Positions 41,501 through 50,736 of a stretch of DNA of 64,000 bases are shown one piece after another; the stretch's first letter is position 1, and each line of letters begins with the position of its first letter. The position numbers were made by a program, and so were the translations under genes. The notes under the pieces were generated by a model. That model ran no database searches and was not told where the DNA came from. It worked only from the letters and a program-made list of their open reading frames with translations. This stretch comes from Metaphire vulgaris. Lineage: Eukaryota; Annelida; Clitellata; Crassiclitellata; Megascolecidae. The stretch spans positions 2,175,475-2,239,474 of the forward strand of contig CM030837.1 of assembly GCA_018105865.1 (NCBI GenBank), given 5' to 3'.

Positions 41501-44500
41501 GGTCTCGCATCTCGAGCTAACCTCAAATCAGCGCTCGACCATTTCACTTCTAGTCAGATTTTTTCAGGAAGTCCAGCAGAATTTCCCGGTGACGAGAGCG
41601 ACTGCGTCGCAGTTGCCAGGCATTTCTACGACCACGTCGCCCGGATAGACGACGGATATCCCGACCCGTCCGTGGAACAGATCCTGCGGAAAAGAGACGC
41701 GGACGCGTCCAGCCGCTCGGAAGACTTTGTTCCGAATTATTTCGATTCTGTTTCCGAATCCGCGACGACGACGACGACGTCGTACTATAACATGACGATG
41801 AATTCGTTCCGACTGAATCGGGATAAGGACGTCTGGTGCGCCTGGATCGACCAGATCTGGCTCGAGTTTACGATCGTGCAGAGCTCCTCTACGCGCTCGG
41901 CCAGAACGCTGTCGCTCATGGAGTCGTTTCCGCTCGTCGTCTGGCTCTATCGATATCCTCCCGACCCTAAGAGCGACCGTGCAGAAACTTCGAGTATTTC
42001 TTCGCCACCGGCAAATTCAGAACCGACGTCACCGTCCGACTTGACCGAGGAGAGCGACACGAAATTGCTATCCTCTGCATCGCATGCAGATGTTTACTTA
42101 CTTATGAACATCGGTGTTAAGATCCAACTGCAGATCGACCACGAGCGCTATTCATTCTTGACGAACCTCCTCGAAACCGTGGCGCGCGTCTCCGAGGAAA
42201 TGGAAGCGGACTTTAGGAATATCACCGGAAGGGCGGTCGCGCCGCAGAAGGTGGTCTTGTCGGCAATCGTGAAGGAAGTCGAGGTGTCGCTGCTCTGTCC
42301 GCCGTCGTCGAGAGAGTCGTCTAGTCAGCTAACTAGTCCGGATGAAGCAGGGAATTTCTCTGGGCCTCTGTCCGATGCAGTTCAGGAGAACACTGGAAGC
42401 CAGTTGACATTGTCTGAGGATGGCATTTTGGGTAGGTGATCACTGCACTTAAGTCGGAGGATATTAAGTGTAGGTACTAGGTAGGAACCAGTGTTTAATC
42501 TAGACTCTGGACTCCTGGGGGGGGGGCGAAACTGAAAAGGCCCGGGGGAAGTATAAGCTATGGGGCTGCTTTTAGTTGATGTATTATGCCAAAATTTCCG
42601 GGTGGAATTTGAAATTTCCGTGGGGGAAAGAGCAATGCCTCCCCCGGAAACGGCCTAGATTAAGCCCTGGTAGGAACGAATTAGTACATTTCTGGTTAAT
42701 TGGTCCAGGTACTTTGTTTCGTGCAATTTACATGTATATTTGTATTTGCACTTCATTTCTTCTGCCAATATCTGATTATTATCCAGTGTTCACTTCTTTT
42801 TTCTATTCTGTTGTGCATTGTAATGGAAAAGTTAGTTGGTTTACATTTTTATTTGCATATTTAGAATGATTTTGCATTTTAATATTATCCTGTTTCTTAA
42901 CCCCTTAAATGCCCTTGTTGATGAGTGCCACTAGTCATATATATGCCGTTGACATTGTATATTGGGTAGCAGTGAAAGGTTAAGGGTTATGAAACAGTCG
43001 GCAAATCCAAGGATAATTATGTATTTGAGAATTTTTTTACTTGCTGTATATTGGATGTTCATTGTACCTGCCTATGGCACTGTTTATTTGTGTAAGATAA
43101 GTTCGCACTTGTATTATAACCCAGTACACTTGACTGAGTTGATATATTATATAATAGATTGGATTTTAGTTTGCAGGCGTTGTCTTGCTGAGCTATTTGG
43201 TTCCATTTGAAGACAACTCGTCAAATTTGTTTATCTTTTCTGCAGATTTACCTTTAATTGCTTTGCATGAGTTATTTATTAGAGGAAAAATCCTATGTTG
43301 TGAGCTTCGTTTTATTTTAAGATCCTGTCTCAAAATCCATGATGCAGTTTGATGACCCCGAGTTTCAGTCCGTTCCGGTGATTTCGATTCCGCCAACAGA
43401 ACCAGTTGGCATCATGTCATTTGAAGACCATGGCCTCGGCTTCACCATGGAGCCCGGCAACGACGCAATGTCACTGCTCGACGAAGAGTCCGGACGAAGG
43501 CTCTACATAAGCAACGGTTCGGCCGGCGTTTCGCTCAACGGCTCGCGTAGCCACTCGCCCGAGTCGAGCCTCGGCGGTCAGAGCTCGAGCGCGAACCCGC
43601 GGATCTCGGCCTGGGATTCTAACTCGTTTTCCGGGCTCAAGAAGGCGCCGGAGAAACTCCGATCAATCAATCAGGCGTTTTCCAGCTTCACGTCGAAGCT
43701 CAGCGGACAGCGCGGTTCTTCGAAGTGGGGCGTGCTGAGTTCGCGGGCCGATGACTCGGGATTGGACGCGTCCGACAGCGTGTCGGTGACGAGCGGGTCA
43801 CTGAGCGACGAGGACGAAGAGGCGTGGTTGGGATTCGAAAACCAGGCGGAGATGCCGGCCTTCGAACGAAGAGGCATGATCCAGGACGACGGCTCCATAG
43901 CGGAAGCGGAGAGCGACGACGCTAGCAGCGGCTTTACTGCAAGACTTAACAAGAAGATGGTGAGCACCAGGGTTTAACCTAGGCCGTTTCCGGGGGGGAA
44001 TTGCCCTTCCTCCCTGGAAATTTCAAATTCTCCCCCTGGAAATTTTGGCATACTACATCAACTAACAGCAGCCCCCTAGCTGACTCCCCCCCGGCTTTGT
44101 CAGTTCCCCCTCTCCCCCCGAGTCCAGAGTCTAGATTAAACACTGGTGAGCACTGTTATGTTAGCATCGCTTGTGTGATTGAAAGTCCTTATTGATATCA
44201 GTTGGGCTTCTGAATTTCGAATTATTGGATTTTTGTTGCATAGAAAATGTTGTTAAACTAATTACGTTGGATGGGTAGGTAGTTGGATGTTTCTGTATGC
44301 TGTTATTTTATATTCTGCCGACATGTTAGGTATGAATGAGGTGGTTGACTCTGTGAGTGTGTGTGTATGTGTATCTGTACTGCCTATTTATTGGCTGTTT
44401 TCTTTTTAGGTCACAGTTATAACAATTACCATTGGAGGTATCAAGGCTGTTGCTGAGAGTCAGGGTAAAGAAATGGCAGCAAAGACTTCTGTGGAAAATT

Positions 44501-44623
44501 TTGCCATGACAGAAAGTGGAATGATGGAAATGGAAAAATTCCTTCAGTCAGTTTCTTTAGGTAACATTGTTATACCTGATCTCCACATCTTTTGTTTCCA
44601 TAAACCAGTGGATCAGAAATTCA

Positions 44624-44682
<59 letters not shown>

Positions 44683-46570
44683 GGCAGATTTAAATTAATA
44701 CATTTTTAATATAATTATTAGTGGGTTAGAGCCATAGACTACTGTTTTTGAAGCAATTTACCTTTTCATTGCATTCTTATTGCAGTACATTTATTTTGTG
44801 TTACTAAATAATGTGTTACTAAATAATTTGTATTCTAGTGTTAATTTTGATTTTTTTCTAGTATAAGTTAGTTAAGTTTCTTGAGACATGTATTTTTGTT
44901 TATGATGTTGGTCATGTAGTAATAATAATAATAATTTTTCTAAATCATATTTTAATATGACTTTTGGCAAAACAGTGTCAAAGGAATTTACAAACTGGCC
45001 GCCACAACCTTCTGGATGTCATGCAATAGTTAAAGCAAGGTTTGACATAGGACAGAAGGCTGAAAAATTGGAACCGACGGCCGGGGAGCAAGGCCTAATA
45101 CGAGCGCTTATTGATGGAATAAAAATTAAACTGCTTGCTACGACTTTGAAGAATGTCGGTGATCTGTTTGAAGACAATAAGCCATCACCACCAAGTTTTC
45201 TCATGAATGCAACGTTGTCGAACATTGCCGTCACATTTGTGGTATTATTTCACATTTTATTGTACTATTATTTGCTTGCAGTAATTAATTGGCAATGAAA
45301 TTAATTGAAAATTAATCGAAAAATTAATCAATTGAAATTAATTAATTGAAAAGTAATCGAGAAATCAAAATTTCTAGGAAATTGTTAATTTGCATTTTAT
45401 TAAACGTTGAAGTTTTTGTCAAGATGGGATTTTGAGATGATAACGTCAAGATTTGCCTGTTTGTTATGGAATTTGTAACTCATTTGCTTATTAATGTGAT
45501 GATATTTGTAATGGTTTCTTGCCTAGTTTAAAATGTGTTTGATTTTCAGGATGACAAGATGCCTGTATATTTGCCTGAGCCTAAAAATACAACTATTGAT
45601 CTATTTTTACATCGAACTGTGGTAACACGAGGAAGGGATGGAATTTTTCGGATTGATGGTGATCATTTTTTAAGTTTATATGAATAATGTATTTTTTGCA
45701 TAATGGTCATACATTTTGCACTTTATGCACAATGGATATAGGTCTCTCTTATGTATATGTTATATGAATGAAAATCAGACACAGGTAAAAGTTGTTTAAG
45801 GTTAGTTGTAGTTTTTATGCATTTTAATCTTGCTGTCTGATTTTTAAAAGCAACTGGTAAATTCTCTCAAATTGTAGTGTACCTTGTGAACTCAAATTCT
45901 TATCAGTAATTAATTGGATCTGAACTTTGTCTCTTAAATCTCTTGAAAGTTTGTTAAGCATTATGTGCCCATGTTATATACCTGTTCTATTTTGTATGGT
46001 TATCTTGTGAAGTGTGGTGACTGTACATACTGCTGATCTATTTTGCAATAAAACTGTTATGCTGAAATAACTTGTGGTTTGGTAAAAATGTGGTAGAACT
46101 TTTGAGTTTTGTGTCTGACTTCAATTTTAGATTCAAATCCAGCTGCGGTGATGAAGAAAGATTCGCTGGTGGACGAACTCGGAAAAATTTCGTCTTCGTT
46201 CTCAAAAGTCAAGGGCTTGCAGAAGGATTCCTGCCATCCAGACGTCGCGACGGCCGACAAGTCAACCGAAACTGACGCGAAGCTGTTGGGCCAGTTGGCC
46301 CTGGAGAATGAAAACGATCATCTGAGACAGCAGCTGGAGAAGATCGAGAGGATGCCGTGCTGTCGGAAGGAGTGCAGCGAGCTGCAGGCAAACTGCGAAA
46401 GCCTCGACCGGTTGGAGACGGAGAACAGAGAACTGCGTCGGGAGATGGAGGAGCAGATGAGTCATATGCTGCTGTTGAAAGAGGAGCGAGAGGCTCTGCT
46501 GAGCGTGGTGCAGAAACTCCAGGACGATCTCTCGTACTCGGAGCATATGAGGAGTCGGCCGATGTCCTGA
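27546..46570 (+). CDS. BLTP3: BLTP3 (UHRF1BP1 / UHRF1BP1L-SHIP164) bridge-like lipid-transfer protein, 18 exons, 1484 aa
   Basis: Vertebrate relatives are rod-shaped proteins that move phospholipid between membranes at endosome/Golgi or lysosome contacts; cytosolic function is inferred from the family. Exons: 27546-27589, 28148-28310, 33274-33312, 34230-34312, 34811-34919, 35861-36089, 36844-37013, 37886-38120, 38315-38407, 38579-39052, 40632-40738, 41112-41180, 41393-42431, 43322-43959, 44410-44560, 44976-45238, 45550-45658, 46131-46570. All phases agree, giving 4455 nt and 1484 residues; the human paralogues are about 1440-1464. The N-terminus MAGLIKNQILKHLSKFTKNL and following GDLSNLELDEVVL form the chorein-N motif. 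Exons 9-10 hold the conserved LVLYHLEFDIYPYHR and WAND segments. Exons 13-14 hold Ser/Asp/Glu-rich disordered loops. Exon 18 encodes a C-terminal coiled coil (about 46300-46550), the region that binds Rab/SNARE partners in relatives. It looks complete. Confidence 0.95.
28448..28520 (-). mobile_element. LINE 3' end fragment in BLTP3 intron 2
   Basis: It carries the shared blocks GGACAATTTATATAGCGC and CAAAGTCAAAAGCGCTTTG, diverged from the LINE tail at 50757. It sits in the 4963-bp intron 28311-33273. Confidence 0.5.
29566..29646. mobile_element. piggyBac-type MITE in BLTP3 intron 2
   Basis: TTAA-CCCTTGAACC..TTTAAGGG-TTAA: an 81-bp element between duplicated TTAA sites. Related copies are at 32914 and 39239 (shared ACTGAGTAT-type and AAAGTAT blocks). 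Confidence 0.75.
29898..30010. repeat. GAT/AAT array in BLTP3 intron 2
   Basis: (GAT)n followed by (AAT)n. Pure (AAT or ATT)n tracts also occur at 19787-19838, 35456-35502 and 54449-54527. Confidence 0.9.
32249..32545. mobile_element. Long inverted-repeat element in BLTP3 intron 2
   Basis: The left arm GGACATTCTCCCCTGGACAT, extending to about 32285, is mirrored by a right arm ending ATGTCCAGGGGAAGAATGTC. It is a foldback DNA element with arms of about 40 bp. No coding capacity; the superfamily is not clear. Confidence 0.65.
32914..32993. mobile_element. piggyBac-type MITE in BLTP3 intron 2 (inverted copy)
   Basis: TTAA-CCCATAAACTG..GTTTAAGGG-TTAA. Internal sequence is the reverse complement of the copy at 29566 (TAACTGAGTATACTCGG). 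Confidence 0.75.
34696..34775. mobile_element. Worn piggyBac-type MITE in BLTP3 intron 4
   Basis: TTGA-CCCTTTCATCCCG..GCGACAGGG-TTAA. It ends just before exon 5 (34811), so it supplies part of the branch/acceptor region. Confidence 0.5.
35300..35395 (+). mobile_element. Retroelement 3' end of the (AAGT)n type in BLTP3 intron 5
   Basis: AAGTAAGTAAGTAAAATCTTG is followed by a diverged TTTATTTAGCTCTTTCG block and AGTAGCTGCTTATTTC. An (ATT)n array at 35456-35502 follows. Confidence 0.5.
36094..36323. mobile_element. piggyBac-type MITE inserted at the BLTP3 exon 6 splice donor
   Basis: TTAA-CCCTTTTGTTTC..GTGACGTGAAAGGG-TTAA, 230 bp. The left TTAA occupies positions +5 to +8 of intron 6 (donor GTAAT at 36090), so the insertion lies inside the 5' splice site consensus. 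Confidence 0.7.
36562..36700 (+). mobile_element. tRNA-derived SINE in BLTP3 intron 6
   Basis: It has a box B-like GGTTCGAATCT at 36607-36617 preceded by TAGTGGTAGGAT (box A-like), then a TCCTTAGGCAAGTTGTTC tail typical of LINE-mobilised SINEs. No intact tRNA fold. Confidence 0.5.
37188..37378. mobile_element. hAT-type MITE, family C, in BLTP3 intron 7
   Basis: The termini are CAGTGTTTAATCTAG / CTAGATTAAACACTG. The perfect 8-bp duplication is GTCTCAAG at 37180-37187 and 37379-37386. Confidence 0.9.
37547..37756. mobile_element. hAT-type MITE, family B, in BLTP3 intron 7
   Basis: The termini are CAGAGGTGGCTCC and GTCGCCACTG. The target duplication is weak (GTCAGTGA / ATCGGTTA). It ends about 130 bp before exon 8 of BLTP3. 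Confidence 0.65.
39239..39320. mobile_element. piggyBac-type MITE in BLTP3 intron 10
   Basis: TTAA-CCCTTAGAATAGC..TTTAAGGG-TTAA, with intact TTAA duplication and the shared AGTATACTCAGTT block. Confidence 0.75.
39402..39482. mobile_element. piggyBac-type MITE in BLTP3 intron 10
   Basis: TTAA-CCCCTTTACCGGCC..GGCCAGTAAAGGGG-TTAA, with 14-bp inverted termini. It is a different subfamily from the copy only 82 bp upstream. Confidence 0.75.
42489..42669. mobile_element. hAT-type MITE, family C, just inside BLTP3 intron 13
   Basis: The termini are CAGTGTTTAATCTAG and CTAGATTAAGCCCTG. The perfect 8-bp duplication is GTAGGAAC at 42481-42488 and 42670-42677. It starts 58 bp after the end of exon 13. 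Confidence 0.9.
42897..42990. mobile_element. piggyBac-type MITE in BLTP3 intron 13
   Basis: TTAA-CCCCTTAAATGCC..AAAGGTTAAGGG-TTAT. The right duplication has one change. Confidence 0.6.
43968..44145. mobile_element. hAT-type MITE, family C, inserted in the BLTP3 exon 14 splice donor
   Basis: The termini are CAGGGTTTAACCTAG and CTAGATTAAACACTG. The perfect 8-bp duplication is GTGAGCAC at 43960-43967 and 44146-44153. The left copy is the first eight bases of intron 14, so the element duplicated the splice donor. Confidence 0.92.
44627..44681. repeat. TA array in BLTP3 intron 15
   Basis: An AT dinucleotide tract about 70 bp after exon 15. Confidence 0.95.
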
Positions 46571-47628
46571 TCCGTCGTCGTGCTTAGCTTTCGTCGGTTG
46601 GCAATAGTCGTTAGCGGAGTAACTAGTGAGTTCGGTTTAGTGTTCGCTATTGTAGCAGTCGTACTGTGTGACGGTCGATAGGATTCAATTATGGTTTTAA
46701 TTGGTTTTGATTGTTCAGGTGCCACATCTTGAGAAAATGACGTTGCATGTTTATCGGATTACTGGGAAAAGCCAACGTTCGGAAAAAATCAAAGCAGTGT
46801 TTGTATTTATCGATGTTCGTGCAGTGCTAAAGGTTTTTCCGTTTCGATGAAAATCAGAATGTTCGACAAAATACAGAACTTGGTTTCGAAACGTTAGAAT
46901 CTGCGTGAGGTCTGCGTACATTGTCACATGGTTAGGTCATGGTTAGGTCGTACGTGTTAGTATAGAACTATGTGCATGTAATATTCAGCTGCTGTGTATT
47001 ATTTGAACAGCTGTCCAAAATGTTGGAGAATTTTTCTGGTTTAGAAAGTCCAAATACAAGATGATTCGGTTCTTAGAGATGTTTTGCAGATCAAAATGCT
47101 CTATTATTATTAATACTATCCAGATTTGCACAACGGCTTAAAAAGTTCGCTTCACTTTTAGTCGAACGTCTGTGCACATTGTCTAATCAAATGCATCATT
47201 TAATTTAATACGTTAAGCTGATTTGTTAAGTAACTGCAATGTAATGTATTCTGCTGTTTTTTATGGGCAAGCATTGACTGAATTCCAATGAGGTTAAAAT
47301 TAATTATACTGTGATACAACGTGCTAAGATTGATAACACTGAACTTGGCTGTTTATAATGCCCTCGGCGAAATATGGACGTTTGATTTTGTTTTAAACAT
47401 CTGATTGAAAATCCGTGGCAATTGTGAAAAGTATTTTGTTGCACAATTGTTGTTATCGTGTGTGTGTGTGTATTGTATTTAGTTTTCCTGTTTTGATTCT
47501 TGATTGGAGATGTTATGTTATCTTGAAAATTTCACTTTCGTTTCTAACGAAAGCTACCTTTGCTGTTTCAAATAATTTTGTGTCTGCTCTTTGCTCATAA
47601 GTAGTAGACTTTGAAAGTTAAGGTGCAT

Positions 47629-47634
47629 AATAAA
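47629..47634 (+). terminator. Candidate polyadenylation signal of BLTP3
   Basis: This AATAAA lies about 1.06 kb after the BLTP3 stop at 46568-46570. It is the first clear canonical hexamer I noticed in the AT-rich 3' flank, which implies a 3' UTR of about 1.1 kb. It is an inference from position. Confidence 0.4.
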
Positions 47635-47724
47635 TACGTACTCATGATAATTTTTATTGTGGATGCTTCTAAACTGTTACCAAATTATTTCTGAAAATGC
47701 CATCTGTCTTAATAAGCTTGGCAT

Positions 47725-47850
47725 GGCTTGAAGTGGCTTAGGAGGCATCACTGCCTGTGTGAAAGCCGCTAGGGGCACGCTAACGGGGGCTTGAACCCGC
47801 TCCATCAGCCTACCGCTCCAGCGCATAACCCACTCTGCTGTGTATGTTTG
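47725..47850 (-). mobile_element. tRNA-like SINE fragment downstream of BLTP3
   Basis: On the minus strand a box B match GGTTCAAGCCC follows an A-box-like GTGGGTTATGCGCTGG segment. The distal part contains the AGTGGCTTAGGAGGC..GTGTGAAAGCCGCT palindrome shared with 14498, 20708 and 29345. Confidence 0.4.
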
Positions 47851-48057
47851 TTTTGTTCACGGAACTTGTAGTTGTATGTCACAACTGTACTAACAAGTTC
47901 TGTGCTGTTATTTTCAGGTTTCTTTTGAATTACTACAAATCAAACATGGCAGGGTAATATCAGCCGTAAGATCATTAGAGCATTACATTTACATTACGTT
48001 TCAGTATTGTACACTTTGTTTAAGTTTCTTAAATTTGGGTTTTTCATGGGTGTGGAA

Positions 48058-48235
48058 CAGTGGCGGCTCCAGGATTTGGCAAGTGGGGGGCCGTTGGGGT
48101 GGCAACTTCTAATCAGGGGGGGCAAACCATTTGTTGTTAGGTATGTCATATTAAGTATAGGGTCCCAACAGGGAGGTTACTGGGGGGCCAGGCACTCATT
48201 AGGGGGCCATGGGCTCCCCTGTGGAGCCGCCACTG
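48058..48235. mobile_element. hAT-type MITE, family B
   Basis: The termini are the perfect CAGTGGCGGCTCC / GGAGCCGCCACTG inverted repeats. The perfect 8-bp duplication is GTGTGGAA at 48050-48057 and 48236-48243. Confidence 0.9.
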
Positions 48236-48904
48236 GTGTGGAACATGTTTTTGAGGTTATATTATTATATACTGTAGTTTCCCAATTGTAGTTACTCAGT
48301 GTTCTCCCTAAAGCTTCAATATTTTTTTGAATATATTAAGACAATGAATTTGGCAAATATAATATGAATAACTGAGCATAATTTTAATATGAATATTTTA
48401 TTTGATAAATTTCTAAAGGTTGAAATAAGTTAAATTTTAAACTTCATTTTTAGTTAATTTTTTCACGCAGACGTAATGACACCTGTTCTGAAACTGCTAT
48501 ACAACGATTTTCGTGTGAATTAGACTGCTAATCAAAACTGTCATTTAGTATGATGTGGTGTTAACATGCAGTATAACTTGTATAGCATAGTGTTAACATG
48601 TTAATTGTTACATCAAACATCAATTAATGTTAAGAAGATAGTGAATATGTATTGAAAACTATTAAATGTGTTATTTATTGTTTATTGAACTAATTAACAA
48701 GATCTATTACACAGTAGGGATTTTCCTACACCCCCAGCGGGTGGTGGGGGTTACACCCCCGGTTTGTGACAAACATCTCCTACCCCTACACCCCCTTCCC
48801 AGGGATGGTGTTGGGTATCACCAATGCAGACTGATGCTAAAACTCTCCATTTAAAATTCTCTAGCTGGAAATTCACCTCTGGAAATTGAAACTTGAGCCA
48901 CTAT

Positions 48905-49080
48905 CAGGGGCGTAGCGACAGGGGGTATATCGGTATATATACCCCCAAAATCAGTCTGCCTTAAAGTTTTTTATGTGATTTATTTGTGGCTATATGTAGC
49001 TTATATGGTTAATAGTTAAGATTTTTACTCTCCCCCAAACATTTATACCCTCCCAAATCAAATTTCTGGCTACGCCCCTG
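48905..49080. mobile_element. hAT-type MITE, family A
   Basis: It has CAGGGGCGTAGC / GCTACGCCCCTG perfect 12-bp terminal inverted repeats and a perfect 8-bp duplication GCCACTAT at 48897-48904 and 49081-49088. Confidence 0.9.
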
Positions 49081-49503
49081 GCCACTATAGGCCTAACTGA
49101 CTGCACAAAAATTAGAACGGACCGTATGAAAACGGAAGAGATAACAACGCTACCCAGTAAAGCTTAACATAAGCGGAGGAAATAGTCCAGACTTTCATAT
49201 TATAATGTCTTCATTTGGTTTACCGATAAAAGGCAGGGGCGTAGCCAGCCCATGCAAAGTGGGGTCGTTAACTGGAGGCACTATGCAACTGAACACCAGC
49301 GTGGCCGCGGCCGACCCCCACTACACCCCTCCTTCAACAAAAAGTCAACGGATTCACATCAATTGTGCTGGTCATATTTTGTTTGAAATGGGGTCGTGTG
49401 AACAACTCCGTGGCTACGCCACTGAATTGAAAGGGTGTCAGCGGTAGCGGCGCCCAGGAATCCACCGAAAGGCCGGGGGTATGCGCCATCTGCATGCGTC
49501 AAA

Positions 49504-49810
49504 CAGTGGTTATTCTAGCCACCTTGACCAGTGGCGGCTCTAGGATTTGGCAAGTGGGGGGGCCGCTGTGGGGGCAACTTCTAATCATGGGGGGCCAACC
49601 ATTTGTTATTTAATGTATGTAGCATTAAGTATAGGGTCCCAAATGGGGGGCCACTGGGGGGGCCAGGCTCTCAATAGGGGGGGCACGGGCCCCCCCTGGC
49701 CCCCCCGGTGGAGCCGCCACTGACCTTGACATTGGGGGTGGGTGGGAGTTTTACATGTTTGGGCTGCCCAAAATCCTTGACCCAACATATAGAAATTTTT
49801 TTAAACACTG
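49504..49810. mobile_element. hAT-type MITE, family D, carrying a nested family B insertion
   Basis: The left end CAGTGGTTATTCTAG and right end AAACACTG belong to family D. Its body is split at 49529-49722 by a family B element with a perfect ACCTTGAC duplication. The outer duplication is weak. Confidence 0.65.
49529..49722. mobile_element. hAT-type MITE, family B, nested in family D
   Basis: The termini are CAGTGGCGGCTC / GAGCCGCCACTG. The perfect 8-bp duplication ACCTTGAC is at 49521-49528 and 49723-49730. That target sequence is itself part of the family D left arm. Confidence 0.9.
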
Positions 49811-49994
49811 TTCGTCAAGGAAGGGAGAGATTGTGCCGGAGATATGTTGCGGGTGCATTCGACGTTCAGTTATGAAGCGGTGCCATAGAAGTATAAGATT
49901 AGATTAGTCGCTGGTGGTTTCCGTCGGCGTGTCAAAACTTGGTCGAATTGTGACCTCATCTGCATGTGTGCAGCCTGGAGTTACCGGTAATATA

Positions 49995-50100
49995 GCAATA
50001 AAGTAAGTAAGTAAAGTAAAATCTCGTGAATTTCTATAGCGCCTTTGAAAGCAGCACAACAGTAGCTGCTTAATTATTCTTAGCAGTGGCGCCTATTACC
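49995..50100 (+). mobile_element. Retroelement 3' end of the (AAGT)n type
   Basis: It has the same module as 62100-62215: GTAAGTAAAGTAAAATCTCG, TGAATTTCTATAGCGCCTTT and CAGCACAACAGTAGCTGCTTA. It lies in the repeat cluster between BLTP3 and the LINE. Confidence 0.55.
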
Positions 50101-50216
50101 GAGATGTGCCGTTGGTGCAAGAGCTACTGCATATGATTGATATGAGACAGCAAGACGGTGCTCCATCACCCGGACTCGCCAGACAGTCGGCTTGTTACAG
50201 CAGGCGTCTCGCCTGC

Positions 50217-50380
50217 CAGTGTTTATTCCAGCTATCTAGACATTAGGGGGAGGTATTTAACATTGGGGGTGGGGTACAAAGACATTGGTGAGGTCATACT
50301 ACCTGCCAAAATGTCAAAAACATTTGGGTGAAAATGTCAAACTTGGGGGATCTCCCAGAGAAGGTCTAGAATAAACACTG
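50217..50380. mobile_element. hAT-type MITE, family D
   Basis: The termini are CAGTGTTTATTCCAG / CTAGAATAAACACTG. The perfect 8-bp duplication is TCGCCTGC at 50209-50216 and 50381-50388. Confidence 0.9.
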
Positions 50381-50443
50381 TCGCCTGCATTCATTTCACC
50401 AGAACTGTTGTCCCCCAAACAGTCCAGATCTGAAATCCGCGGA

Positions 50444-50615
50444 CAGGGGCGTAGCGACGGGGGTATATCGGTATATATACCCCGCGCCCCCCAAAAAAAT
50501 CAGACTACCTTAAAATTTTCAATGTGTTTTTTGATATTTTAAAAGAATTTTAAGATTTGTACCCTCCAAAATCACATTATACCCTCCTCAAATCAAATTC
50601 CTGGCTACGCCCCTG
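50444..50615. mobile_element. hAT-type MITE, family A
   Basis: Both termini are the perfect CAGGGGCGTAGC inverted repeat. The flanking 8-mers TCCGCGGA and CCCGTGAA match at only 5 of 8 positions, so the duplication has decayed or the copy has recombined. Confidence 0.8.
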
Positions 50616-50736
50616 CCCGTGAACTACAAAGTTTGGAAAGGAATGCAACAGCGGTTCTACCAAACCAAAGTTTGCAACGTCAGTGAACCGAATGAGCGAC
50701 TGATTACCGTGTGGAACCATTTGGGACAAAGAGTAA

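Larger units (their letters stand above)
47635..50736. other. Transposon-dense intergenic region after BLTP3
   Basis: A SINE fragment, MITEs of families A, B and D (one nested) and an (AAGT)n retroelement end. No gene seen. Confidence 0.6.

Noticed and set aside
44957..45298. Independent 113-aa ORF
   Set aside because: It is BLTP3 exon 16 (44976-45238) read through into flanking introns.
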